From: Solidesulfovibrio sp.
GTDB taxonomy: Bacteria; Desulfobacterota; Desulfovibrionia; Desulfovibrionales; Desulfovibrionaceae
Reading direction: 5' to 3'
Assembly: GCF_029978005.1 (NCBI RefSeq)
Contig: NZ_JARKOZ010000144.1
Location: 1-64,000, forward strand
Length of the DNA stretch: 64,000 bases
Position 1 is the first letter of the stretch, and each line of letters opens with the position of its first letter. The notes under the pieces were generated by a model. It did not search any database. It was not told the origin of the DNA and saw only the letters and a program-made list of their open reading frames with translations. Below, one piece after another: positions 17,210-26,674 of the stretch. Position numbers and translations under genes: made by a program.

Positions 17210-20200
17210 TCAATCCCCGGGCCAGACGCGTTCCAGGCCCGGCCGGGTCGTGGCGGGCAAAAGGCGCAGGTCGTTGCCCGGCTCCCCGGAAAGCGTCACC
17301 GGGACCTGCCCGGCGGGAAGGGCCAGGGGCGGGAGGCTCCTGGCGTCGAGGGCCGCTTCCACGACCATGCGGTCCACGGGCCGGGTGTGGGACCAGAACT
17401 CCGCCTCGGCGTTGGCCGCGAGCGTAAAGCGCACCGTGACGAAGGTGACGGGTTTTTCAAAGCGCACCCGGGCGAAGCGCCGGGCGAACATGGGGCTCCA
17501 GTCGCCGTCCGGGGCGTCGCGGAAATCCACCACCGTATCGAAGTCGCGCCCGTTGGTGGAAACGGCCGCCCGGCAGCGCCCCTTGGGGCCGGGGCCGCCG
17601 TAGAGGCGCGGATAGGTCATGAGGCGCAGTTCCGTGACGGGCAGGCCCGAGACGATCACGTATTCGAAGCGGCAGTCCGTTTCCGGCCGGCAGGTCACGC
17701 CGCCGGCGTATTCCGGATAAGAGATCGAAGGGGCCATGTTCTGGAACCGGGCGTTCGGGCCGTCGGTGAAATCCGGCGGATCGAAGTCCGGCGTGAAGGT
17801 CAAAAGCCCTTTGCCGCCGGGAGTGAGCCGCAGGACCGATCCCGGCGGAGCGGCCACGGGGATGGACAGCTTCTCGTTGCCGAAGGTCAGGCTGGGGGCG
17901 TTGATGCGGCCCCACAGCCACAGCGTGCCCACATCAAGGGGCGCGGCCACGTCCAGGACGGCCCGGGGAGCGGCGTCGCTCAGGTGCGCCGCCCCCTGCT
18001 GCGGGTCCAGGGCCGGGTCGTGCACGAGCACGGCCGGGTTCCCGTCCGCGCCGGGCAGCACATAGGCCGGGGCCAGGCCCGGGTGGTCGGCCGCGAAGCG
18101 GGCCAGCTCCCCGGGCGTGCCGATGACCTGGCCGCCCGGGAGCGTGCGGGCGAGGTCCTCGCGGCCGGGCGCGGCGAAGACGTAGGCCGCCGGGCCGACC
18201 AGGGTCACGCCCGGCCGGTAGGCCGGCGCATCGCAGTTGCGGGCCAGGTTGGCGGCGTAAAAGGCCGTGGCGTCCACCCCCGGCGCGGTCTGGCCGCCGG
18301 CGAGGTCCTCGGTCGCGGTCACGGCCAGGCCCGAGACGTTGAGGAAGCCCTCCCGCACGCCCGGGGCGTAGTCCAGGCGCAGGCTGACCGCGCCGCCGGC
18401 GGTGAAGGGCGTGAGGTCCAGGCGCGCCGTGGCCTCGCGGCAGTCGTCGTAAAAGCCCATTTCCTCGAAGAACCGGCGCGGCGTGCGGCGCGGCGTGCCG
18501 TCGGGCAGGAGGAAATCGTCGTGGCCGAGGCTGGCCACGGGCGTGAAGCGCTGGCCGTCGGCGCTGGCCGAAAGGGTGAGCCTGGCGTCGGAGGCCACGC
18601 CCGGGTGGCGCTTGTAGAGCGCGGCCGTGACCGTGGCCGCGACGCGGGCCCCTGGCGGCACGACGAAGCGCCAGACCGCCGCGGCCGGAACCTCGTAGCG
18701 GGTGGGACGCAGAAGCCCGACTTCCGGATCGGGCGTGAAGTTCTCCAGGGCGAAGGCGTCGTTGTAGGCCCGGCGGTCGCGGAAGGCGTCGGCGTAGGCG
18801 GCGGGCGCGTCCCGCCCCGGGGTAAGGAGCAGGGGGGCCCGGCTCGGCAGGCCGGCCAGGGAAAGGCGCGAACGGCCAAGGCCCGTGCCCCAGGAGTCGA
18901 GGAGGTTCCCGGGCGGCAGGGAGCGCTTGCGGTCCGAGGCCTCGCCGTAGGCGTCCACCACCAGGGCACGGACGTAGCCCGGGGCCGCGAACTCGCCCGG
19001 CGCCGCGAACTCGCCCGGCGCGTCGAATCGGCCGGGCAGGTGCCAGCGGGTGGAGAAGTTGCGGGCGTTTCGCTGGTAGCCGGTGAAGGTCAGGGCGGCG
19101 TCGGGCGCGGGCAGGCGGCTTACGTACCGCATGAGGTCGCGGTCGTTGGACAGGCTGCGGGAAAGGGCCTCGGGCAGGTCGCGAAGAACCGGGGCCATGG
19201 CCAGGGCGACCACGGCCAGGGCACAGGCCAACGCTGCGGCCGGCCGGGCTTTGACCGGAAGCGACCGGGCGGCGACCCCGGCCAGGCGGTCCGCGCCGAC
19301 GCCCAGGCACACGGCCAGAAGCGGCATAAGGCACGACAGGTGCCGCCAGGACACCAGCGGCCGCAGGTCGGTCTGGCTGGTGAGCATGGCCGCCGCCGGC
19401 AGCACGCCCGTCACGGCCAGCACCAGAAGCGGCAGCCGGGCGCACCCCAGCGCGCCGATAAGGACCAGTGCGCCGAGCAGCACGGTGAAGGCCGTTCCGG
19501 CCGGGGCGTGCTGGTAGAAGAGCCCGCGCAGCATGTCGCCGAAAAAGCCGACGGAGAGTCCCCGCCACGGGTCCACGGACGGGTTGCGCAGGAATTCCTG
19601 GATGAAAAGCAGGCCCCGCACCAGCGGCAGCCAGGCCGCCACGGCCGCGACCCCGGCCAGGGCCAGCCAGGCCAGGCGCTTGCCCCGGCCGGGTGCGGCG
19701 AAGACCCCCTTGCGGGAGACGAAAAGCAGGCCGGCGGCTAGGCCTTCGCAGGCCAGGACCGGCACGCCCTGGTAGGCCGTGGTCAGCATCAGCGCCGTGA
19801 CGCCGCTCCAGGCGGCGAGAAAAGGAAACACGTCGCGTTGGCCGGGCGACAGGCAGCGGATGAGGAAGTACTGGGAAAAGCCCAGGGTGCACAGGAAAAG
19901 CGCATAGGGCTTGATGGCCCGGGAAAAGTCCAAGTGGAAAAGCGACAGGGCGCACAGCGCCACGGCGCAAAGCCCGGCCCGGCGGCCGCCGGCCAACGTC
20001 CCGAGCAGGCCCACGGCCAGAAGCGACAAGGCCCCGGCCACGAGCGAGGGCATGCGGGCGGCCAGCACGGTGTCGGAAACCAGCAGGGCGGCGTGGACCA
20101 GCAGGTAGGACAGGGGCGGCTGGAAGTCGAAGATGGTGTCGGCCGGCCCCTGGTACTGCTGGACCGCGATCATGCGCCCGGGCGGCATGAGCGCCCGGTC

Positions 20201-20338
20201 CAGGTTCAGGTAGTCGTCCTCCCACAGCTGGGGATCGCCGATGCCGGCCAGACGCAGCGCGATGCCGGCCGCGAGCAACAGGACGAACAGCGCGACGAAG
20301 ACCCGCCGCGAGGGTTGCGGCACGTCGGAGGGCCTCAT
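17210..20338 (-). CDS. GT-C/GT39-like membrane glycosyltransferase with large C-terminal beta-rich region
   Basis: A 1042-residue integral membrane protein. The N-terminal ~380 residues contain around ten hydrophobic helices. The first extracytoplasmic loop reads PQLWEDDYLNLDRA, and paired acidic residues there fit the catalytic position of GT-C enzymes using polyprenyl-phosphate sugars (ArnT/PMT-like). The remaining ~650 residues are non-membrane and look beta-rich, with segments resembling carbohydrate-binding sandwiches, so they probably lie in the periplasm. A tandem 18-bp duplication at 18984-19019 produces a repeated APGEFA stretch. The gene starts 49 nt after the cobalamin-type radical SAM gene. 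It probably glycosylates a surface polymer or lipid. Confidence 0.7.
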   Translation of the reverse strand: MRPSDVPQPSRRVFVALFVLLLAAGIALRLAGIGDPQLWEDDYLNLDRALMPPGRMIAVQQYQGPADTIFDFQPPLSYLLVHAALLVSDTVLAARMPSLVAGALSLLAVGLLGTLAGGRRAGLCAVALCALSLFHLDFSRAIKPYALFLCTLGFSQYFLIRCLSPGQRDVFPFLAAWSGVTALMLTTAYQGVPVLACEGLAAGLLFVSRKGVFAAPGRGKRLAWLALAGVAAVAAWLPLVRGLLFIQEFLRNPSVDPWRGLSVGFFGDMLRGLFYQHAPAGTAFTVLLGALVLIGALGCARLPLLVLAVTGVLPAAAMLTSQTDLRPLVSWRHLSCLMPLLAVCLGVGADRLAGVAARSLPVKARPAAALACALAVVALAMAPVLRDLPEALSRSLSNDRDLMRYVSRLPAPDAALTFTGYQRNARNFSTRWHLPGRFDAPGEFAAPGEFAAPGYVRALVVDAYGEASDRKRSLPPGNLLDSWGTGLGRSRLSLAGLPSRAPLLLTPGRDAPAAYADAFRDRRAYNDAFALENFTPDPEVGLLRPTRYEVPAAAVWRFVVPPGARVAATVTAALYKRHPGVASDARLTLSASADGQRFTPVASLGHDDFLLPDGTPRRTPRRFFEEMGFYDDCREATARLDLTPFTAGGAVSLRLDYAPGVREGFLNVSGLAVTATEDLAGGQTAPGVDATAFYAANLARNCDAPAYRPGVTLVGPAAYVFAAPGREDLARTLPGGQVIGTPGELARFAADHPGLAPAYVLPGADGNPAVLVHDPALDPQQGAAHLSDAAPRAVLDVAAPLDVGTLWLWGRINAPSLTFGNEKLSIPVAAPPGSVLRLTPGGKGLLTFTPDFDPPDFTDGPNARFQNMAPSISYPEYAGGVTCRPETDCRFEYVIVSGLPVTELRLMTYPRLYGGPGPKGRCRAAVSTNGRDFDTVVDFRDAPDGDWSPMFARRFARVRFEKPVTFVTVRFTLAANAEAEFWSHTRPVDRMVVEAALDARSLPPLALPAGQVPVTLSGEPGNDLRLLPATTRPGLERVWPGD
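18984..19019. repeat. 18-bp perfect tandem duplication within the GT-C gene
   Basis: Two identical 18-bp units (18984-19001 and 19002-19019) are followed by a decayed third unit. The frame is preserved, duplicating six residues (APGEFA) in the periplasmic part. Confidence 0.85.
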
Positions 20339-20387
20339 GGCCGTCCTCCGGGCAATGGGGGAATCGTCGCCGGCGAAACGGCCCGGC

Positions 20388-21872
20388 TCATCCGGCCTCC
20401 GGTCGCGACGGCGCGGTGAAGCGGCTCTCCCCCTCCTTGTGGCGCTTGCGGTGGTAGCCCTTGATGCCGAGCAGCGTCAGCGCGCCCTTGGCGAAAAGGG
20501 CCAGTTCGCCGAAGCGGCGCACCCGCAGGAACTTGCGCAGGATGGGCAGGGGACGGAAGTAGAAGCGCCGGTAGCAGAGCTTGAGCAGCTGCGACAGCTC
20601 GGCCCGGGACAGGTGCTCCTCCCAGATGGGCTCCACGAAGTTGGGCACCGGCTCGAAGGCGTGCCGGCTCCAGATGTCGGCCGGAAAAAGCCCCTTCTCC
20701 ACGCCCTGCCTGAAGATGGCCGTGCCGTCGTAGGCGATCATGATGTTGAACTGGGCGAAGTCCGAGTCGATGGACACGGCCGTGTCGATGAGGCGCAGGA
20801 CGTCTTCCCGGGTCTTGTGGTGGGGGAAGCCGATGATCCAGTTGGTGCTGGTGAGGATGCCGAGCTTGCGGCAGAGCCTCACCGCCCGGCGCACCTGCTC
20901 CACGGTGATCTTCTTGTTGATGAGCCTCAGGCCCTCGTCCGTGGCGTCCTCCACGCCGAAAAGGGCCTGCCGGCAGCCGGACTTCTTGGCCAGGCGCAGC
21001 ATGTCCTCGGTCACGGCGTCCACCCGGCCCCGGAAGGACCAGACCACGTCGAAGCCCCGGTCCAGGATGCCCTGGGCGATGGCCGTCACCCGCTTGGCCG
21101 AGGCGTTGAACAGGTCGTCGAAAAAGAAGAATTCCCGGATGCCCTGGGCGTAGTAGGCGGCCATCTCGTCGAGGATGTTCTCCACGGTCCGGGAGCGGTA
21201 GGTGGAGTAGGGCTTGCAGCAGAAGGTGCAGTGGAAGGGGCAGCCCCGGGACGAGCAGATGGTGCCCACGGGCAGACCCGTGCCGATGGCGCTGAAGTAG
21301 CGCCTGTAGGGCAGCAGGTCGAAGGCCGGGAAGGGGATCGAGTCGATGTCCTTGACGTAGCCGGGGTCGCCCGAGCGGCGCGTCCGGCCGTCCTGCCGCC
21401 AGACCACGCCCGGAATGTCGTCGAAGGAGCGGCCCGCCTCCAGGGCGTCGAGAAAGGCCGGCAGCGTCTCCTCGGCCTCGCCGAGGATGAGGTAGTCCAC
21501 CTCGGCCTGGGCCATGGAGGCCTCGGGATAGAGCGCCGTGTGCGGTCCGCCCCAGACGATGGCGGCCTTGGGCAGAAGCTCGCGGATGCGCCGGGTGAGG
21601 ACCAGGGCGTCGTAGAGCGTCGGGGTGTAGACGGTCAGCCCCACCACGTCCGGGGCGAAGGCGGCGGCGCGCGCGGCGGCCTCCTCCGGTCCCAGCCGGT
21701 CGAGGATGCAGTCCACCAGGGCGACCTCGTGGCGGCCGCCGGCCCGCAGCACCCCGGCCAGATAGAGGATGCCCATGGGCGGGAAGACGCCGATATCCGT
21801 GGCTTCGAGGTCCCAGTCGTCGGTGGTCTTGCCCACGTGGGCGTCCGGGACGTTAAGGAGCAGTACTTTCAT
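20388..21872 (-). CDS. B12-binding-type radical SAM protein (BchE/Elp3-like)
   Basis: A 494-residue protein with the two-domain layout of cobalamin-dependent radical SAM enzymes. The N-terminal ~140 residues resemble a B12-binding Rossmann domain (MKVLLLNVPDAHVGK, PPMGILYLAGVLRAGG, VGLTVYTP, VWGGPHTALYPE, VDYLILGEAEETL). The canonical DxHxxG cobalamin motif is not evident, so B12 binding may be base-off or lost. The radical SAM domain has SSRGCPFHCTFC near residue 215 and a long C-terminal part. Its ATG overlaps the acyltransferase stop as ATGA, so translation is coupled. Relatives methylate or rearrange lipids, hopanoids, phosphonates or sugars. In this cluster a surface lipid or glycan modification is likely but unproven. 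Confidence 0.78.
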   Translation of the reverse strand: MKVLLLNVPDAHVGKTTDDWDLEATDIGVFPPMGILYLAGVLRAGGRHEVALVDCILDRLGPEEAAARAAAFAPDVVGLTVYTPTLYDALVLTRRIRELLPKAAIVWGGPHTALYPEASMAQAEVDYLILGEAEETLPAFLDALEAGRSFDDIPGVVWRQDGRTRRSGDPGYVKDIDSIPFPAFDLLPYRRYFSAIGTGLPVGTICSSRGCPFHCTFCCKPYSTYRSRTVENILDEMAAYYAQGIREFFFFDDLFNASAKRVTAIAQGILDRGFDVVWSFRGRVDAVTEDMLRLAKKSGCRQALFGVEDATDEGLRLINKKITVEQVRRAVRLCRKLGILTSTNWIIGFPHHKTREDVLRLIDTAVSIDSDFAQFNIMIAYDGTAIFRQGVEKGLFPADIWSRHAFEPVPNFVEPIWEEHLSRAELSQLLKLCYRRFYFRPLPILRKFLRVRRFGELALFAKGALTLLGIKGYHRKRHKEGESRFTAPSRPEAG

Positions 21873-22663
21873 GATGGGTTCCGTTGTCCGGCAGTGTGGC
21901 CGCGATCGGGTCGGCTGGCAAGGCCGGCGGCGTTTTCGGCGGGCTCCAGGGGCCGGGCCGGCACACCGCCGACCACCTGGCCCGGGGCGACGTCGCGCGT
22001 GACCACGGCCCCGGCCGCGACCACGGCCCGGTCCCCGACGCGCACGCCGCCGAGCACCGTCGCGCCCGCGCCGATCCAGACCTCGTCGCCCACGGCAATG
22101 GGCCGGCCCAGGTATTCCTGGTCGAGGGTGGGGAGGTCAGCGCGGCGGAAGTCGTGGTCCCCGGTGACGAGGACGGCGTTTGGGCCGATCAGCACGTTGC
22201 GCCCGAGCGTCAGGCCGCCGCGTCCCGAGGCCAGCACCGCGCCCACCCCCACCCAGCAGCGCGGGCCGAGGGTGATGCCCTCGCCCGGCACGGCGTTCGA
22301 AACGTAGGAGCAGACGTAGGCCCCGCGCATGATCCGGCAGCAGGGGCCGACGTCGATGGCCGCGGCCGAGGCGTGCAGCCGCGCCCCCTTGTCCACGTAG
22401 ACCGAGGAGCCCAGGCGGATCGAGGCGGCGTGGAAGAATTCCGCCCCGGCCTCGACCACGGGCGCGCCCGAGCCTTTGGCGAAGAGCGGCCGGTAGCAGA
22501 GGTGGCGCGCGGCGATGCCGGGCAGCCCCGGAATCCAGCCCAACAGCCACTGGGGCAGCTGTTCGAAGACGTAGCGGCCGGGGCTGGCCGCGCGCGAGCG
22601 CAGGTAGGCGGCCAGCGCCCCGGTCCCGGTCTCGGCCATGTAGTCGCGCAGGCGTTCGCTCAC
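21869..22663 (-). CDS. hexapeptide-repeat (LbH) acyltransferase
   Basis: A 264-residue left-handed beta-helix acetyl/acyltransferase. After an N-terminal region of about 75 residues (RYVFEQLPQWLLGWIPG) come imperfect hexapeptide repeats (VYVDKGARLHASAA, CWVGVGAVLASGRG, VWIGAGATVLGGVRVGDRAVVAAGAVVT) ending in VVGGVPARPL, the classic CatB/WbbJ/maltose-O-acetyltransferase finish. The GTG at 22663 is chosen because it overlaps the upstream stop (GTGA) with GGAG upstream and gives a continuous conserved protein. It is coupled to the SGNH gene before it and the radical SAM gene after it. It probably O- or N-acetylates a sugar of a surface glycan. Confidence 0.85.
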   Translation of the reverse strand: MSERLRDYMAETGTGALAAYLRSRAASPGRYVFEQLPQWLLGWIPGLPGIAARHLCYRPLFAKGSGAPVVEAGAEFFHAASIRLGSSVYVDKGARLHASAAAIDVGPCCRIMRGAYVCSYVSNAVPGEGITLGPRCWVGVGAVLASGRGGLTLGRNVLIGPNAVLVTGDHDFRRADLPTLDQEYLGRPIAVGDEVWIGAGATVLGGVRVGDRAVVAAGAVVTRDVAPGQVVGGVPARPLEPAENAAGLASRPDRGHTAGQRNPS

Positions 22664-24408
22664 GGGCGTTTTTCTCCGTCGGGCGCGGGGGACAGGGACA
22701 GGGCCGTGAACTGGGCGGCGTAGCCCTCGGGCATGTCCTTGTTGCGGTCCGGGCCTTCGTTGGCCCGGGCGAAGGCGAAGGAAAGGGTGTTGAGCCCGGG
22801 GGCGAAGTCCGCTTCGATGGCCTGGTCCAGGCGGCCGTCGGGCTTTTCCAGGGCGTAGCGGCCGAGCTCGCGGCCGTTGAGGGACACGGTCAGGGCCTGG
22901 CCGGGCAGGGGATTCTTGAGTCCGAAGGCCAGGCGCAGCTTCCGGGGCGCGCCAAGGGGCAGGCAGACGACGGCCTCGCGGCCGAGGACCGTGCGGTAGG
23001 GTCCTTCGGACGAGCGTTCGACGCCGCGCAGGTGCTCCACGGCCACGGACGTGGGCTCCGCGGCGGCCAGCAGGTCCGCGCCGGCGAAGGGCGCGGCGGG
23101 GGCGTCGGCCAGCCCCGCCAGGGCCGCAATCGGGTTCACGGCCGGGGTCGGGGCGTTCCAGGTTCTGTCGATGAGGCGGGTCAGGGCGGCGAGCAGCGCG
23201 TCCTGGCCGGCCGGGGTCATGTGGCAGCAGTCCGTGAAGACGTCGCTTGCGCCGTCGAAGGCCGGCACGAGGTCGCCGTAGCGCAGCCCGGCCGCGGAGA
23301 GGGCCTGGCCGTAGCGGATGAGCGACGGATAGCCGGCTTCCACGCAGTCCTCGGTGCAAAGCGGCCCGGCCGCCTGGCCCCGGGCGGCGGCCCACAGGGG
23401 CTCGGCCGGCTGGAGGGCGTGGAAGTAGCGGCCGCCGGCGTCGCGGATCATGTCGTGCATGAGGATCGACGCCCTGGCCCAGGAGGCGGCGGCCAGTTCG
23501 TAGAAACGGTCCTTGGTGAGGACGAGGTTGGGCCCGAGCGAAAAGCCGCCGCCGGGGCTGGTCCTCTGGCCGGCCAGGGAACCAGCCCCGGCCAGGGCGT
23601 CGCGCACCAGCTCGCCCTCGAGGGCCTTGACCCTCCCGTCGGCCATCCGGTCCAGGGCGGCGGCCGGAAAGCCGACCAGGGCCGGCAGGGCCGGCAGCCG
23701 GGAAAGGACGGCGGCGGCCCGGTCGCGCAGGTCCTCCACGAATTCCAGCCGGCCGAGCAGGCGAAGCCTCGCCCGGGACGGCGTGTCGTTGCCGATCCAG
23801 AACCAGGGCATGAAGGGGTCGATGCCCGATTCCAGGTTCTTGACCGCGATGCAGGCCTCGTTGAAGCCGTCGAGGTTGACCACCACGTCGGGCCGCAGGC
23901 CGAGTCCCAGCAGGTAGGACAGGATGAGCAGCTGCTGGGGCTGCTTGTAGCCGGGCAGGGCGGTGTTGAGAAGCCGGCCCTTGCGCCCGGCGAATTCGGG
24001 GCGTTTCTCCAGGAAGGCGAGCAGTTCCCGCCCCCTGTCCACGGCGAAGTGGTGGGCCACGGAGCCGCCCGTGACCATCACGAGGAAGGTCGCGCCCGAC
24101 GGGTCGAACAGGGGGACGTCGCCGTCGAAGCCGAGCTGGCCGGAGGTGGCGTCGGCGAGGTCGCGCCGGGCGGGCAGGGGGGCGTCGTTGGCCGTGATGA
24201 AGCCGAAATAGGGATGGACCCGGCCCGACGCGCCGCGCTCGGTGGCCTTGGCCGCGGACTGGCGGTCCGTGAGCGCGGCCAGGCGCTGGCGCAGCTCCCC
24301 GGCGTCGTAGGGCCGGCCCATGGCCAGCCGGAAGCCGAGCCTGGCCAGGCCCTCGCAGGCGGCCAGGACGAGCAGGCACAAGACGATGGCGAAAAGGAGT
24401 TTCTTCAT
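22660..24408 (-). CDS. membrane-anchored SGNH-like hydrolase/acyltransferase
   Basis: A 582-residue protein with one N-terminal hydrophobic anchor (KKLLFAIVLCLLVLAACEG) and an extracytoplasmic SGNH-type domain. The nucleophile block reads VMVTGGSVAHHF, a conserved NLDGFNE follows, and the C-terminal catalytic block is DCCHMTPAGQ (D-x-x-H). A further C-terminal ~180 residues look beta-rich. Such domains act as glycan O-acetyltransferase partners or esterases (AlgJ/X-like, DltD-like, or GDSL esterases). The VLAAC stretch could be a lipobox, so it might be a lipoprotein. The ATG at 24408 has AAAAGGAG upstream. It is first in the leftward glycan gene set, coupled to an acyltransferase, so esterification or de-esterification of a surface polymer is likely. 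Confidence 0.7.
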   Translation of the reverse strand: MKKLLFAIVLCLLVLAACEGLARLGFRLAMGRPYDAGELRQRLAALTDRQSAAKATERGASGRVHPYFGFITANDAPLPARRDLADATSGQLGFDGDVPLFDPSGATFLVMVTGGSVAHHFAVDRGRELLAFLEKRPEFAGRKGRLLNTALPGYKQPQQLLILSYLLGLGLRPDVVVNLDGFNEACIAVKNLESGIDPFMPWFWIGNDTPSRARLRLLGRLEFVEDLRDRAAAVLSRLPALPALVGFPAAALDRMADGRVKALEGELVRDALAGAGSLAGQRTSPGGGFSLGPNLVLTKDRFYELAAASWARASILMHDMIRDAGGRYFHALQPAEPLWAAARGQAAGPLCTEDCVEAGYPSLIRYGQALSAAGLRYGDLVPAFDGASDVFTDCCHMTPAGQDALLAALTRLIDRTWNAPTPAVNPIAALAGLADAPAAPFAGADLLAAAEPTSVAVEHLRGVERSSEGPYRTVLGREAVVCLPLGAPRKLRLAFGLKNPLPGQALTVSLNGRELGRYALEKPDGRLDQAIEADFAPGLNTLSFAFARANEGPDRNKDMPEGYAAQFTALSLSPAPDGEKRP

Positions 24409-24599
24409 GAAGGCCTTGGGCCGCGCGGCGCGGCGCGCCGGGCGGTTTTCCGATTGCGGTGCGGAAAAACCGCATAGCATCGGCCAGTCGCGAAGACAAC
24501 CGGCCCAAGGCCGGCGGTGCGCAAGGGGCCGGCATTGCCCGGGATGCGCCCCGGCCGTGTTGCGCGCCGCCTGCCCGGGTGCTATCACCGGCCACGCCC

Positions 24600-26111
24600 A
24601 TGAACATCCTCGCGCGCATCGGCCGCCTGCTCGCGGCGGCGGCCCTGGCCTCGGCCCCCGCTCTGCTCGCCCTTTTCCTCGTCGGCCGCTGCTTCGGCGT
24701 GGACCTCGTCGCGTTTTGCCCCGCCTACGATCCTGACCAGTTTTTCTATACGCGCGAGGCCGCCACCTTCGCCGCCGCCGGCTTCGACGGCGGCTATTAC
24801 GGCGGCGACGGGCGCAAGGCGGTTCTCGGGCGTTTCGGAGCCCACGGCGCGGCCTATCCCGTGGTCTACGGCCTGGCGGCCAAGGCGCTCGGCGGCTGGG
24901 AGGACTGGCTCGGCCCGGCCTGCAACATGGCCCTGGTGGCCCTGGCCCTTGCCGTCTGCGCCCGTCGGCTTCCCCTGCCGGTCTTCGCCGCCCTGGCCGC
25001 CTGCCTGACCTTTTTCCCGCCCATGGTCTTCTACCTGCCCACGGCCTATCAGGACGCGCCGCAGATGGCCCTGGGGCTGGTCCTCGGCCTGGCCCTGGCC
25101 GGGCTTGCCGCCGCGCCCTCGCGGCGAAGGCTTTGGGGCGTTCTGGCCGGCGTGTTCCTGGCCAGCCTGACGCGGCCGACCTGGGCCGTGCTCTTTCCGG
25201 CGGCCTTGTTCCTGGCCGGCCCGGCCGGGATCAGGCAGGCGGTCCGGGCCGCCGTCCTCGGCGGGGTCTGTCTGGCGGCGGCCTACGCCGCCTTTTCGCT
25301 GACCGCCTCGCCCTGGGTGGCCGTGGCCGGCACCAATCCCGTGTCCAGCCTCGTTTCCGGCGGGCCGGCGGCGGCGCTGCCGCTTTTGGCCGCCAACCTG
25401 CGGACGCTGTTCGATTTTTCCGCCAACCGCCACCACACGCTGGTCCTTTTGCTCATGGCCGCCGCCGTGGCCCTGGCCCTGGCCGCGCCGGCCGACGGCC
25501 GCCAGGCTCGGCTCAAGGGCCTGGTTCTGCATGCCTGCAACTTCCTGGCTCCCTTCTGCCTGTACGTGGCCATCTACAACGGCTCTGGCCGCCACTTGAC
25601 GCGCCTTCTGGCCGCCCACGGCGCGCTGTCCCTGGCCTACGCCGCGGCCGGGCTGCCCGGCCGGTCCCGGTCCCTGGTCCTGGCCCCGGTCCTGGCCGGT
25701 TGTTTGGCCCTTTTCCCGGCCACGGTGGCCGATTTCTCCCTGTACATCCGACCGGCCTACGACGGCGTGGCCGCGTATCGCGACCGCCTCGCCGCCCAGG
25801 CCGCGGCCATGGACCCGGCCCTGTCCCTGAGCCTCGGCGCGGCCTCGCCCTGGCTGCGCACCCTGGCCGTGCCCCTGCGCAACATGGCCGTGCCCTACCT
25901 GGCCGCGCCGCCGGCCTACGGCGTCGAGATCTACGGTCCCGAGGGGCTGGCCGCGCCGCTTGCGCCCGGTTTCGCCCTGCTCGGGCCGAAGGAGTACGCC
26001 AAGGCCGCCGCGCGCACGCCGCTGACCCCCGTGGCCGAGACCCCGGAAGGCACGCTCTACCGCAACGACGCCGCCTTCGGCTTCGCCCCCTGGCCGGAGG
26101 CCCGGCCGTGA
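24600..26111 (+). CDS. polytopic membrane protein, GT-C-like
   Basis: A 503-residue membrane protein with about 9-11 hydrophobic helices and a C-terminal soluble part. The first periplasmic loop contains AYDPDQFFYTREA, with aspartates in the position used by GT-C glycosyltransferases. I do not recognise a specific family. The ATG at 24600 begins the hydrophobic domain, but no Shine-Dalgarno is visible before it. The stop overlaps the GTG of the next gene (GTGA). It starts the rightward glycan set, divergent from the SGNH gene about 190 nt away. A transferase or flippase-like role in surface-glycan synthesis is inferred. Confidence 0.6.
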   Translation: MNILARIGRLLAAAALASAPALLALFLVGRCFGVDLVAFCPAYDPDQFFYTREAATFAAAGFDGGYYGGDGRKAVLGRFGAHGAAYPVVYGLAAKALGGWEDWLGPACNMALVALALAVCARRLPLPVFAALAACLTFFPPMVFYLPTAYQDAPQMALGLVLGLALAGLAAAPSRRRLWGVLAGVFLASLTRPTWAVLFPAALFLAGPAGIRQAVRAAVLGGVCLAAAYAAFSLTASPWVAVAGTNPVSSLVSGGPAAALPLLAANLRTLFDFSANRHHTLVLLLMAAAVALALAAPADGRQARLKGLVLHACNFLAPFCLYVAIYNGSGRHLTRLLAAHGALSLAYAAAGLPGRSRSLVLAPVLAGCLALFPATVADFSLYIRPAYDGVAAYRDRLAAQAAAMDPALSLSLGAASPWLRTLAVPLRNMAVPYLAAPPAYGVEIYGPEGLAAPLAPGFALLGPKEYAKAAARTPLTPVAETPEGTLYRNDAAFGFAPWPEARP

Positions 26112-26674
26112 CCCGGCGCGAGGGGCTGGCCCGCCTGTCGCCATGGGCTCTGGCCGCGGTCTTTTTCACGGCCTTCGCCCTGGGGTCGGGCCACTTCGCC
26201 CACGAGGCGTCGCGCATGGCGCTGCTGCCGGAAATCGACCCGCCGGTCCGGCGCGAGCGGCTTCTGGCCTGCTCCAACATGGAGCAGACCGTGTCCGCCC
26301 CGGGCGTGGCCGACCTGCCGGCCGACGTCCCGGGCTGGGAGATGTTCGCCGTCGGCCCGGACGGCGCGCCGGCCACGGTCGTGGTGACGCTGCGCAAGGA
26401 GGCCGGCCGCGTGGTCTTTTATCCGCGCTTCGGCGAGGCCGGCGCGAGCGTGACCGTGGAGGAGCCGGTGGGGGGCTTCGCGCGAAAGCTCTTTTCCCTT
26501 GCCTCCCGGACCGACGGCTGGAGCCCGGTGGGCGCGCAGTACGCCCTGTGCCTGTCCTGCGTGGAAAACGGCTGGTCGGCGGAGGAGTTCCCCGTTACCC
26601 TGCGCCTGACGCTCACGGGCCGGGGCACCCAGCTCTGGCATCGGGGCGAGACCGTGTTCTTCGAGGTTCCATGA
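26108..26674 (+). CDS. membrane-anchored hypothetical protein of the glycan cluster
   Basis: A 188-residue protein with an N-terminal hydrophobic segment (LSPWALAAVFFTAFALGSG) and an extracytoplasmic, probably beta-sheet domain (VVVTLRKEAGRVVFYPRFG, PVTLRLTLTGRGTQLW). I do not recognise the family. The GTG start overlaps the previous stop (GTGA) and its own stop overlaps the next ATG (ATGA), so it is coupled on both sides and is a true member of this operon. A partner of the preceding membrane protein is possible. Confidence 0.65.
   Translation: MTRREGLARLSPWALAAVFFTAFALGSGHFAHEASRMALLPEIDPPVRRERLLACSNMEQTVSAPGVADLPADVPGWEMFAVGPDGAPATVVVTLRKEAGRVVFYPRFGEAGASVTVEEPVGGFARKLFSLASRTDGWSPVGAQYALCLSCVENGWSAEEFPVTLRLTLTGRGTQLWHRGETVFFEVP

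Noticed and set aside
17387-19741. Long rightward open frame opposite the GT-C gene
   Set aside because: The opposite strand has clear membrane helices and operon spacing; this frame is a compositional shadow.
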